This document shows, in pieces, positions 57,129 to 64,000 of a stretch of DNA of 64,000 nucleotides. The translations under genes were made by a program, and so were the position numbers. Origin of the DNA: Candidatus Syntrophosphaera thermopropionivorans (GTDB lineage: Bacteria; Cloacimonadota; Cloacimonadia; Cloacimonadales; Cloacimonadaceae). Position 1 is the first letter of the stretch. Each line of letters opens with the position of its first letter. Below the pieces are notes generated by a model that made no database searches, was not told the DNA's origin, and worked only from the letters and a program-made list of their open reading frames with translations. The stretch is from positions 255,481 to 319,480 of the forward strand of contig NZ_SMOG01000001.1 of NCBI RefSeq assembly GCF_004353895.1. The letters run 5' to 3'.

Positions 57129-57431
57129 ACTTGTTTCTTCCTATAGCCCGGATATGTTCTTTACCTTATTTTGTCTTGATAATTTTTCTTTCTTATCTCT
57201 CACTTATCTCCTGCTTATCAAAAGAGCTAAGAGAGAGTCAAGAGAGAGTCAAGGGAGAGGAGGTAAGTCCCTTAAAATGAATAAGTTAGGAATTATTATG
57301 ACAAATATGTTAGCTAATGCATTGAATATTCATTAGATAGGTGAAATAAAAACTGAAGATTTCCTCAGATTTATTTGCTAAATGAGAAACCCTTAAAATT
57401 TGATTATAATTTAACAGGATAGAAGATAATT
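57129..57431. other. Intergenic region with purine-rich repeat
   Basis: A 303-bp spacer between the SAVED-Lon gene and the pyridoxal-type kinase gene. It holds the two-arm repeat copy B (57187-57262). No supported gene or clear terminator is seen. Confidence 0.55.
57187..57262. repeat. Purine-rich dispersed repeat, copy B
   Basis: A pyrimidine arm (CTTATCTCTCACTTATCTCC) precedes a purine arm with AAGAGCTAAGAGAGAGT at 57222-57238, identical to 38314-38330. GAGAGAGTCAA is tandemly duplicated at 57231 and 57242. Confidence 0.6.
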
Positions 57432-58292
57432 ATGGAAAATAAAAGCAAAAGAATTCTCGCAATACATGATTTTTCCGGATTCGGACACACTTCTCTGATG
57501 GTTTGCATCCCTATTATGTATAGGATGGGTATTAGAGTTTGTGCTCTTCCTTCTGCCTATCTTTCCGCTAACACGGATTATCCTGAACCAATATGGATTG
57601 ATATGAGTTCCTATTTGGATAAAATTAATGCACATTGGCAGGAGATAGGACTTTCTTTTGATGCTATCAGCAGTGGATTTCTGGCTTCACCGGCGCAAGT
57701 TGTGCAAATAGGAAAAGTGATAGAATCTTGGAGAGAAAAAGTTAAATTAGTACTGATTGATCCTGTGATGGGCGATTATGGTAAATTGTATTCCTGTTAT
57801 GACGATAATATGATAGTTGCTATGAGAGAACTTATCAGTTTAGCAGATGTTATCACTCCCAATTACTCGGAAGCTGCCTGGCTGGCAAAAGGAGTAATTA
57901 GAAAAATAAGTGAAGAAAATGAACTTTTAGATTGGTGCCGAAAAATTAGTGAATATGGTCCACAACACATAGTGGTAACTTCTGTACCTGGCTCGGTTTC
58001 TGATAGTTTGAAGGTTATATATTATCAAGCAAAATTAGACAAATTAAGCACCTATCCCTTTGTTAAGAAAGATGGTATCTATCCAGGAGCAGGAGATTGT
58101 TTTTCGGCACTTTTGCTTTCCGGTTTAGTTAATGATTATGATTTTGATTCTTCAATAAAAGCCACAATCAAAATTATATCCAGAGCAATGGAAGAACCGA
58201 TTATGGAAGGTACTGATTGGCGGGAAGGTCTTCCTTTGGAAAAGATTATTCAATGGGATTTAAGGAGTATCTTTTCGGAGACGGATGCTTAA
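57432..58292 (+). CDS. Pyridoxal/pyridoxamine kinase-like protein (ribokinase superfamily)
   Basis: A 286-residue kinase that would phosphorylate a B6 vitamer to supply PLP. RILAIHDFSGFGHTSLMVCIPI is the N-terminal substrate region, VKLVLIDPVMGDYGKLY and DVITPNYSEAAWLAKG form the centre, and YPGAGDCFSALLLSGLV contains the anion hole and catalytic Asp. This is the arrangement of the PdxY/PdxK-like group rather than ThiD. PLP is needed by the aminomutase and threonine aldolase in this window. It converges with the alcohol dehydrogenase gene. Confidence 0.85.
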   Translation: MENKSKRILAIHDFSGFGHTSLMVCIPIMYRMGIRVCALPSAYLSANTDYPEPIWIDMSSYLDKINAHWQEIGLSFDAISSGFLASPAQVVQIGKVIESWREKVKLVLIDPVMGDYGKLYSCYDDNMIVAMRELISLADVITPNYSEAAWLAKGVIRKISEENELLDWCRKISEYGPQHIVVTSVPGSVSDSLKVIYYQAKLDKLSTYPFVKKDGIYPGAGDCFSALLLSGLVNDYDFDSSIKATIKIISRAMEEPIMEGTDWREGLPLEKIIQWDLRSIFSETDA

Positions 58293-58299
58293 CTAAATT

Positions 58300-59388
58300 T
58301 TATTTCAGGCTTTTATAAATTTTCCGGATATCCTCTTCTTTCACCTTGATAGGTGTGTTTGCCATATTCCTGCTTGCCAGCACTTCCGCTATATGGCTTT
58401 CTATAAACTCTTCACTCAGGTCAAATTCTGCCTTTAATGGGAATCTATCCAGCCAGTTTTCAAAATCTTCCCGGGTAATGTCTAAATTAGAGAAAAGGAT
58501 ATCTAATTCTTCTTTTATATAAGGATAGTAGAATTCCATAACCTGCCTCAGCACTATTGCATTGCTAAGTCCGTGTGAAATGCCAAAATGAGTGGTAAGA
58601 GGATATCCCAGAGAATGTTGCAGCGTCGTTCCCGTCTGGGCTATAGTGATACCTCCATAGAGAGCAGCTTGCATCAACTTAGTTCTGGCTTGAAGGTTAT
58701 TTGGTGAATTTAGTGCTATTTCCAGGTTTTTCATTATAGCCTCAATTCCGGCTTGAATCAAAGGATAAAGTAAAAGTTGTCTTTTATTAGAAAAGATACC
58801 TTCTAAGAGATGTGAAAATGCATCAATTGCAGTATGAAGGGTGATAGTAGCATTTAAGCTTAAAGTATAACGCGGGTTACAGATAGCCAAAGTGGGAAAT
58901 GCGAGTTCCGTACCAAAACCTGCTTTTATACCTGTACTGGTATCAGTTAATACGGAATATTGAGTTACTTCACTTCCTGTCCCGGCTGTAGTAGGAATTG
59001 CTACCAGAGGAAGGGTTTGAGAAAATTTATCCGGGGTAAGATTCTCTTCTTCAAAGAGATTATTTGCAGTAATTAGAGCCATAGCTTTCGCTGCATCAAT
59101 AGGACTACCCCCTCCGATAGCGATAAGATAATTGCACTGAGCATCTTTCAGAAACCTTGCACCTTCTCTAACTATATCCCAAGAAGGGTTTTCTTGCACT
59201 CTATCAAATATGGCATAATCCTGCTCAGCCTTCTTTAAAATGGGGATAAGTTCATCTAAAGCACCACTTAATTTTGCACTGCTTTTCCCGGTTACGATTA
59301 AAGGTTTAGTTCCCAGTCTTATAAGATAGAGCTCAGCTTTAGTTAAGGCATTCTCACCAAAGAAGATTCTACTCGGTGAATATAACAT
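58300..59388 (-). CDS. Iron-containing alcohol dehydrogenase (group III)
   Basis: A 362-residue NAD(P)-dependent dehydrogenase. The nucleotide site is IAIGGGSPIDAAKAMAL, and PTTAGTGSEVTQYSVL is typical. Metal ligands are the Asp and His of HTAIDAFSHLLEG plus the His residues in LQHSLGYPL and HFGISHGLSNA. The opening SPSRIFFGENAL is also standard. The substrate (ethanol, butanol, lactaldehyde, 1,3-propanediol) cannot be read from the sequence. It stands alone. Confidence 0.92.
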   Translation of the reverse strand: MLYSPSRIFFGENALTKAELYLIRLGTKPLIVTGKSSAKLSGALDELIPILKKAEQDYAIFDRVQENPSWDIVREGARFLKDAQCNYLIAIGGGSPIDAAKAMALITANNLFEEENLTPDKFSQTLPLVAIPTTAGTGSEVTQYSVLTDTSTGIKAGFGTELAFPTLAICNPRYTLSLNATITLHTAIDAFSHLLEGIFSNKRQLLLYPLIQAGIEAIMKNLEIALNSPNNLQARTKLMQAALYGGITIAQTGTTLQHSLGYPLTTHFGISHGLSNAIVLRQVMEFYYPYIKEELDILFSNLDITREDFENWLDRFPLKAEFDLSEEFIESHIAEVLASRNMANTPIKVKEEDIRKIYKSLK

Positions 59389-59519
59389 TAGATTTACTCC
59401 CGATTATGGTTATAATTTTAAATATTTTTAACCTTCAGCAGTTTAATTTTAATAATCACTGCTCAATTTATAGGTAACTTTATAAGCTCTAAATAATTAA
59501 GTTTAAGCAATGAGAAAGT

Positions 59520-62162
59520 TTATTTCATCAGCACCAATTTCTTTTGCAAGAGTGGAACTCCCGGAATTTTAACTGTAACAAAATAGATTCCTGAAGAGCA
59601 TTGAATTCCCTTATTATCCTTCCCATTCCAATGATAAGAAAAATCTCCTTTATTATCTAAGGGGATAGTTTTTACTACTTGTCCCCGAATATTATAGATA
59701 TTGATTTTTCCTTTTAAATTAACATCGCTTTTAATAGCTATTTCTACTTGCTGGTTAACGGAAAAACAAGCAGGATTTGGATGAATAGATAGAACTGGAG
59801 GTGTAGCCATAGGGTCATTATAAGCAGTAGGATTAACTATGACATAATTAGTAGGTAAACTTTCAGTGTTACCATCAAAGGCACAGACAGTTAGGATATA
59901 ATGGTCAGTATAAGTTATATTTCTCTGCCAAAAAGTCTGAGAAAAGGGAACTTCCGCTATTAATTGAGGGGTTATTTGATTATAAGAATCGTAAATACGA
60001 TAGGAAGTCCATTGATGTATCCCATCAGCCATAGGAGGTTGCCAATAAAGAATGAGATTTTGTACTATATAGGCGTCTAAGTCATAGCATAACCATTGTG
60101 GTTGATAGATAGGATCAATAGGGTCAAATTCCCACCAGTTTCCTTCCTGGAGATATGGTGTTTCTGCATTTGTAGATATATCATCAACTCTCTTGGCATA
60201 GCCCTCTTCATTGTAAGTATATAATCTGGTAATATTAGATTCTGTTAGCAATAGCTTTACACTTAGAATAGCTTGGGTGCTAACGTCTTTCTGGATAATG
60301 ATAAAATAGAAATAATCTCTGGGAGGGAATTTATCAACAATACCATCTATTTCAGTTACAAACCTAAACTGGAAGTTAGATTGTAGCTGAGTGCCATTTT
60401 CATCTATAATTTCAGTACGAGTCCAGTTATTTCCTGGATTAAGATTATGAACTTTATCCCAAACCGTTCCTTCGGGCAAATTGAAGATTATGTTCCCCTC
60501 AGGATTATAGCGTTCGTGACGAGCTAAATAGAGATAATCTCCTGCTTCATACAGCCAGTTAATGTAATCCCAATGATAGACAAAGAAGCGATGGTATAAA
60601 GGATAACAATTATGAGTGCCTATCATCATTGGGGTTCCAATAGTTTGATAGATGGTAGGAGGAATTTCACTTATTTCTATAGAGCCAACATTTATCGTTT
60701 GATTAGGACTGGGATTGAAGGTTTGAGGTTGTAATACACCACCAGGTGTCCCATAAAATGTTTGGTCTATACCTGCTACATCCGCTAAAACAACAACATA
60801 GAAAGGTTCAGTTAACAGGGAAGTATGTGAGAAAGGATACTGAGGATTAATAAATTCTTCGGCTAAGATTTCTCCTGAATCCACTCCTATCATCTGGAGA
60901 CGATGATTTATAAGGTTAAAGTTTCCATTATAGGTAATCTGACCAGTAACCGTGGTGGTGTTATATACAAGCAAAAATGGTTCAAAATCAACAGTAGGAA
61001 GTGAGGGATTATCCATATGATCAAGAATACCTGCAGCAATTTCTGCAGGATCTGTGGTGCCCCAGTAGTTGTTTTCGGCATAAATTACAATACTGGGATC
61101 GGTATAAGAATAGGTATAAACGCTATGAAGAGTATTGGACTCATCAATATTATTATAGATGGCATTTTCACCTTGAGCCCAGCTATGATAGATAGATAGA
61201 TTGCCTAAACAGGGTTTAGCATTCTGCCCTAAATAAAAGCCCGTGAAATTACCATAGATTTGATTACGCTCAAAATAGGGTTCACTGGTAGCACCAGTTA
61301 CCATCACTCCTGCACCAGAATTGGCATCTCCAGGGATAAAGTTATTTCTGATGATATTATCTGCAATATAACCAGAAGAATTTAGTAGGTAGATACCGGT
61401 TAGATTGTTTTCAATTATATTATTCAAGATTTGAGGTTGAATGGCATTAACAGCCACCAAATCCCAGGCAGTTATACCCTGTTTAAAATTGTGATGAATG
61501 TGATTATTCTGAATTAAAGGCGAGTTTGAACCATTGGAAGATTGATTGGAAAGCTGAATAGCTGCCATATATTGAGAACCTGTGCCATTATAACGAATCT
61601 CATTATTTTCAATCACTAAATCACTGTTTTGAACAACCATTATACCATTCTGGATGCTCCGTTCAATAATGTTTTCCGAAACAAGGACATTTGCTGGATT
61701 AGATGCTCCGATAGCAAAGATTTGCATTGCTTTCTGATTGTAGGAAAAACGGCTATGAGTTATTTGGACCGGTGAATTAACTGAATTTACACCATATTCA
61801 GCTTTTTCCAGGTAGCAATAAGATATGTAACTGGTTTGAGTTTCATTTTCTAACCTAATACCTTTCCATAAAGCATTAGGATCGTTTTGTCCGCTTTTAA
61901 ATCGGATGGTATCGGTTACGGTTCCAATTGCACTTAAAGTACCCTGCACGGTGAGATAGAAATTACCCATAGCATAAATTTGTACACCAGGTTCTATGGA
62001 TAAAGAAGAATTGTTGGGAACTGTAACATCACCGATGATATTATAAGGGCTATTAGCTATAGTCCAGGTTCCTGATTGATTGCCACTCACATCTGTAGCA
62101 TTTAAGGGAATCAGGATGAGTCCAGGGATTAAAAGTAGCAAAAATAATAAGTTATGTTTCAT
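59520..62162 (-). CDS. Secreted right-handed beta-helix protein with FlgD-like sorting domain
   Basis: An 880-residue exported protein. The signal peptide is HNLLFLLLLIPGLILIPLNA. Residues ~25-390 are parallel beta-helix repeats, with runs such as VSENIIERSIQNGIMVVQNS, NNIIENNLTGIYLLNSSGY and RNQIYGNFTGFYLG, typical of NosD/pectate-lyase-like polysaccharide-binding proteins. Mid beta domains follow. The C-terminal FlgD-like unit runs from IHPNPACFSV through INIYNIRGQVVKTI to GIYFVTVKIPG. No catalytic acid cluster is evident, so enzyme activity is uncertain. AGGAGGAGG precedes the ATG. Confidence 0.85.
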   Translation of the reverse strand: MKHNLLFLLLLIPGLILIPLNATDVSGNQSGTWTIANSPYNIIGDVTVPNNSSLSIEPGVQIYAMGNFYLTVQGTLSAIGTVTDTIRFKSGQNDPNALWKGIRLENETQTSYISYCYLEKAEYGVNSVNSPVQITHSRFSYNQKAMQIFAIGASNPANVLVSENIIERSIQNGIMVVQNSDLVIENNEIRYNGTGSQYMAAIQLSNQSSNGSNSPLIQNNHIHHNFKQGITAWDLVAVNAIQPQILNNIIENNLTGIYLLNSSGYIADNIIRNNFIPGDANSGAGVMVTGATSEPYFERNQIYGNFTGFYLGQNAKPCLGNLSIYHSWAQGENAIYNNIDESNTLHSVYTYSYTDPSIVIYAENNYWGTTDPAEIAAGILDHMDNPSLPTVDFEPFLLVYNTTTVTGQITYNGNFNLINHRLQMIGVDSGEILAEEFINPQYPFSHTSLLTEPFYVVVLADVAGIDQTFYGTPGGVLQPQTFNPSPNQTINVGSIEISEIPPTIYQTIGTPMMIGTHNCYPLYHRFFVYHWDYINWLYEAGDYLYLARHERYNPEGNIIFNLPEGTVWDKVHNLNPGNNWTRTEIIDENGTQLQSNFQFRFVTEIDGIVDKFPPRDYFYFIIIQKDVSTQAILSVKLLLTESNITRLYTYNEEGYAKRVDDISTNAETPYLQEGNWWEFDPIDPIYQPQWLCYDLDAYIVQNLILYWQPPMADGIHQWTSYRIYDSYNQITPQLIAEVPFSQTFWQRNITYTDHYILTVCAFDGNTESLPTNYVIVNPTAYNDPMATPPVLSIHPNPACFSVNQQVEIAIKSDVNLKGKINIYNIRGQVVKTIPLDNKGDFSYHWNGKDNKGIQCSSGIYFVTVKIPGVPLLQKKLVLMK

Positions 62163-62188
62163 TATATCCTCCTCCTAAAGAAAATAAA

Positions 62189-62214
62189 GCGGAAGAAGAA
62201 ACACCCTCTTCCGC
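62189..62214 (-). terminator. Terminator of the ferredoxin gene
   Basis: GCGGAAGA pairs with TCTTCCGC in an 8-bp stem. On the minus strand TTTATTTTC follows. It lies between the ferredoxin stop and the beta-helix gene start. Confidence 0.75.
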
Positions 62215-62235
62215 GATAATGACCTGTTTATAAGT

Positions 62236-62406
62236 TTATTCCGAAATAGCTTGCACTGGACAGACTGGAATACAAGAACCACAATCTATGCAGGTGCCTT
62301 CATCACAAACGGCTTTGTCCTCTTGCATAGATAAAGAACCTGTGGGACAGATATCTATGCAAGCAGCACAACCGATGCAAATATCTTTGTCAATCTTTAC
62401 TGCCAT
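62236..62406 (-). CDS. 2[4Fe-4S] ferredoxin
   Basis: A short gene of 56 residues starting at ATG 62406 with GGAG. The protein is [20 protein letters not shown], then [19 protein letters not shown], then [17 protein letters not shown]. Both CxxCxxCxxxCP cluster motifs are complete, giving two [4Fe-4S] clusters. It is a soluble electron carrier for fermentation enzymes such as ferredoxin oxidoreductases. It has its own promoter and terminator. Confidence 0.95.
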   Translation of the reverse strand: MAVKIDKDICIGCAACIDICPTGSLSMQEDKAVCDEGTCIDCGSCIPVCPVQAISE

Positions 62407-62430
62407 TTCTAACTCCTATATTTTTTTTAT

Positions 62431-62460
62431 TTATTATTTTAAGAATAGTCTCTTCGTCAA
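62431..62460 (-). promoter_or_regulatory. Probable ferredoxin promoter
   Basis: On the minus strand TTGACG (62460-62455) and TAATAA (62436-62431) are separated by 18 bp. They lie about 25 nt upstream of the ferredoxin ATG. Confidence 0.5.
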
Positions 62461-62467
62461 GGAAAAT

Positions 62468-63217
62468 TTACTTTTTAGCTTTCCCCTGACTTTCTACTGC
62501 ACTTACTGCTTCAGCTAATTCTTCTTCACTGGCAAGATAATAATGACGGATAACACTAAGGTCATCATTGAATTCATAAATGAGAGGGATTCCCGTGGGA
62601 ATATTAACATTAACGATATCCGCATCACTGATACTATCCAGATTTTTCACTATAGCTCTAAGGCTATTACCATGAGCAGAAATAAGTATTTTTCTTCCTG
62701 CCGCTAAACGTGGGACAATGACCTCTTCCCAGAAAGGCATAGTTCTTTTGCAGGTATCCTTTAGAGATTCACCCACAGGAATCTGTTCAGGAGAAAGATG
62801 AGCGTAACGCGGATCTTTTCCTGGATATCTTGGATCATCTTTATCTAAGGGTGGAGGCGGAACATCATAACTTCTGCGCCATAGTTTCACCTGCTCTTCA
62901 CCATATTTTGCTGCTGTCTCTGCTTTATTCAATCCCTGTAAAGCACCATAATGACGCTCATTTAGACGCCAGTCATTGTGGATAGGTAGATACATCCGAT
63001 CCATTTCATCCAAGATAATCCAGAGCGTTCTGATAGCTCTTTTTAACACAGAAGTCCAGCAAACATCAAAGTCAAATCCAGCTTCTAATAGACGTTTTCC
63101 AGCACTATGAGCTTCTTCAATTCCCTTTTCTGAGAGGTCTACATCCGTCCATCCCGTAAATAGATTCTCCCGGTTCCAGATACTTTCACCATGTCTAACT
63201 AATACTATTTTATACAT
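62468..63217 (-). CDS. gpmA: 2,3-bisphosphoglycerate-dependent phosphoglycerate mutase
   Basis: A 249-residue glycolytic/gluconeogenic enzyme interconverting 3- and 2-phosphoglycerate. The phospho-histidine motif [49 protein letters not shown] and [10 protein letters not shown] (second His) are complete. AGGAG precedes the ATG. It follows the cobalamin adenosyltransferase gene with a 19-nt gap. Confidence 0.96.
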   Translation of the reverse strand: MYKIVLVRHGESIWNRENLFTGWTDVDLSEKGIEEAHSAGKRLLEAGFDFDVCWTSVLKRAIRTLWIILDEMDRMYLPIHNDWRLNERHYGALQGLNKAETAAKYGEEQVKLWRRSYDVPPPPLDKDDPRYPGKDPRYAHLSPEQIPVGESLKDTCKRTMPFWEEVIVPRLAAGRKILISAHGNSLRAIVKNLDSISDADIVNVNIPTGIPLIYEFNDDLSVIRHYYLASEEELAEAVSAVESQGKAKK

Positions 63218-63236
63218 AGTGTTGCTCCTCTATAAT

Positions 63237-63770
63237 TTATTTATTCGGTTTTAAATAGTTAAGGACTCCTGCCTCTGCTTCTAAAGTGCGGGCTAACATA
63301 AACAGGAAATCCGAAAGTCTGTTTATATATTGTAAAATTTCAGGGGGCACTTGCTCTTTTCGGGCAAGAGTAACTATCTCTCTTTCTGCTCTACGAGCAA
63401 TAGTGCGACATATATCCAATCTTGCGGAAACTGGTAAAGACCCTGGTATTACAAAACCATGCAGAGGTGTTTTTTCTTCCAGAGCTTGAACTTGTTCCGT
63501 TAACTTTTGAACTTCTTCAGCAGTTATCGGTTCTGGATAATTATTATTTTTAGTGGCTAACTCACCCATCATTCTGTATAGAATCTTCTGAACCTCTTCC
63601 AGCAGCTGAAAATAGGTTGGATTAGTAATTAAATTTTTGGCATCGCTAATAAAGGTATCCAGTTCATCTACTGTTCCATAGGCTTTAACCCGCAGATTAT
63701 CTTTCCAGACTCTTTCGCCACTATATAAGCTGGTCTTACCTTCATCTCCTTTTCTGGTGATGATACTCAT
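63237..63770 (-). CDS. pduO: Cob(I)alamin adenosyltransferase, PduO type
   Basis: A 177-residue enzyme that makes adenosylcobalamin from cob(I)alamin and ATP. The ATP motif TRKGDEGKTSLYSGERV, VKAYGTVDELDTFIS, and CRTIARRAEREIV with YINRLSDFLFMLAR are all present. Its product is the cofactor of KamDE and of methylmalonyl-CoA mutase. It lies between RidA and gpmA in a compact minus-strand run. Confidence 0.94.
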   Translation of the reverse strand: MSIITRKGDEGKTSLYSGERVWKDNLRVKAYGTVDELDTFISDAKNLITNPTYFQLLEEVQKILYRMMGELATKNNNYPEPITAEEVQKLTEQVQALEEKTPLHGFVIPGSLPVSARLDICRTIARRAEREIVTLARKEQVPPEILQYINRLSDFLFMLARTLEAEAGVLNYLKPNK

Positions 63771-63772
63771 AT

Positions 63773-64000
63773 TTATTTCATTGCTATAACGGAGATTTCT
63801 ATCATTGCATCTTTGGGAAGACGAGAGACTTCTACCACTTCCCGAGCAGGAAATGGTGCGCTGAAATTACGCGTATAAATCTCATTTAGAGTAGAAAAAT
63901 GATTCATATCATCCAGATAGACGGTGACTTTGACCACATGCGCAAAGCCCATACTGGCTGCATCTAATATAGCTTTTAAATGGTTAAAAACAAGATTAGC
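63773..64000 (-). CDS. ridA: RidA/YjgF-family reactive imine deaminase, 5' end cut by window edge
   Basis: The last 75 codons of a RidA-family protein, which hydrolyses 2-aminoacrylate and related imines produced by PLP enzymes. HLKAILDAASMGFAHVVKVT, VYLDDMNHFSTLNEIY and FPAREVVEVSRLPKDAMIEI (with the substrate-binding Arg and Glu) match. The N-terminus lies beyond the right edge. It ends 2 nt before the PduO gene starts. Confidence 0.92.
   Translation of the reverse strand, partial: ANLVFNHLKAILDAASMGFAHVVKVTVYLDDMNHFSTLNEIYTRNFSAPFPAREVVEVSRLPKDAMIEISVIAMK

Noticed and set aside
57112-57336. 74-codon frame overlapping the end of the SAVED-Lon gene and the purine repeat
   Set aside because: Its C-terminal half is encoded by the dispersed purine repeat and no ribosome site is present.

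Overview
The window is AT-rich bacterial chromosome with tightly packed, often overlapping genes. Gene content points to an anaerobic amino-acid fermenter of the Cloacimonadota (Candidatus Cloacimonas-like). This is inferred from gene content, not from a database match. The indicators are lysine 5,6-aminomutase, a biotin-dependent methylmalonyl-CoA:pyruvate transcarboxylase set, acetate kinase, and large secreted C10 and C25 proteases or beta-rich proteins, three of which end in FlgD-like sorting domains.

Layout. 1-6 kb: zinc-ribbon coiled-coil protein (cut by the left edge), nadC with a terminator hairpin just before its start codon, a secreted C10 protease, a lipoprotein, a zinc-ribbon protein and a HIT hydrolase. 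6-11 kb (minus): kamD-kamE-rseP-tgt. 11-16.6 kb (plus): transcarboxylase 12S-like subunit, a small accessory protein, 5S plus biotin carrier, then pyrR-pyrF. 16.6-22.6 kb (minus): ackA, an S4-domain protein, a membrane-anchored metallopeptidase that seems to start at CTG, and threonine aldolase; then an orphan PhnE-type permease and pyrimidine phosphorylase. 22.6-23.2 kb is repeat-rich. 23.2-32 kb (minus): RNase HIII, HEAT protein, TrmJ-like methyltransferase, AlkD-like glycosylase, C25 protease and a transglutaminase-like protein. 32-38.5 kb (plus): groEL under CIRCE, a giant FN3 surface protein, a structured non-coding stretch and a CAU tRNA. 38.5-46.6 kb (minus): McrBC restriction system, xanthine dehydrogenase and a Ppx/GppA protein. 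46.9-53.6 kb (plus): macromolecular synthesis operon rpsU-cvpA-mutS2-dnaG-rpoD. 53.8-57.1 kb (plus): a translationally coupled three-gene cassette. 57.4-64 kb: pyridoxal-type kinase, Fe-dependent alcohol dehydrogenase, beta-helix surface protein, ferredoxin, phosphoglycerate mutase, cobalamin adenosyltransferase and RidA (cut by the right edge).

The most exciting region is 53828-57128. The last gene encodes a protein with a Lon-like Ser-Lys protease domain fused to a C-terminal SAVED cyclic-oligonucleotide sensor domain. The first gene looks like an ECF-type sigma factor, and the middle one is a candidate anti-sigma substrate. This is the architecture of the CalpL/CalpT/CalpS system described with type III CRISPR. 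Here no Cas gene, CRISPR array or CD-NTase lies within the window, and the cassette sits directly behind the housekeeping sigma gene rpoD, with McrBC on the other side of that operon.

Metabolic logic: lysine fermentation (KamDE) and propionate metabolism (transcarboxylase) fit adenosylcobalamin supply (PduO-type transferase) and acetate kinase. The secreted proteases would supply amino acids.
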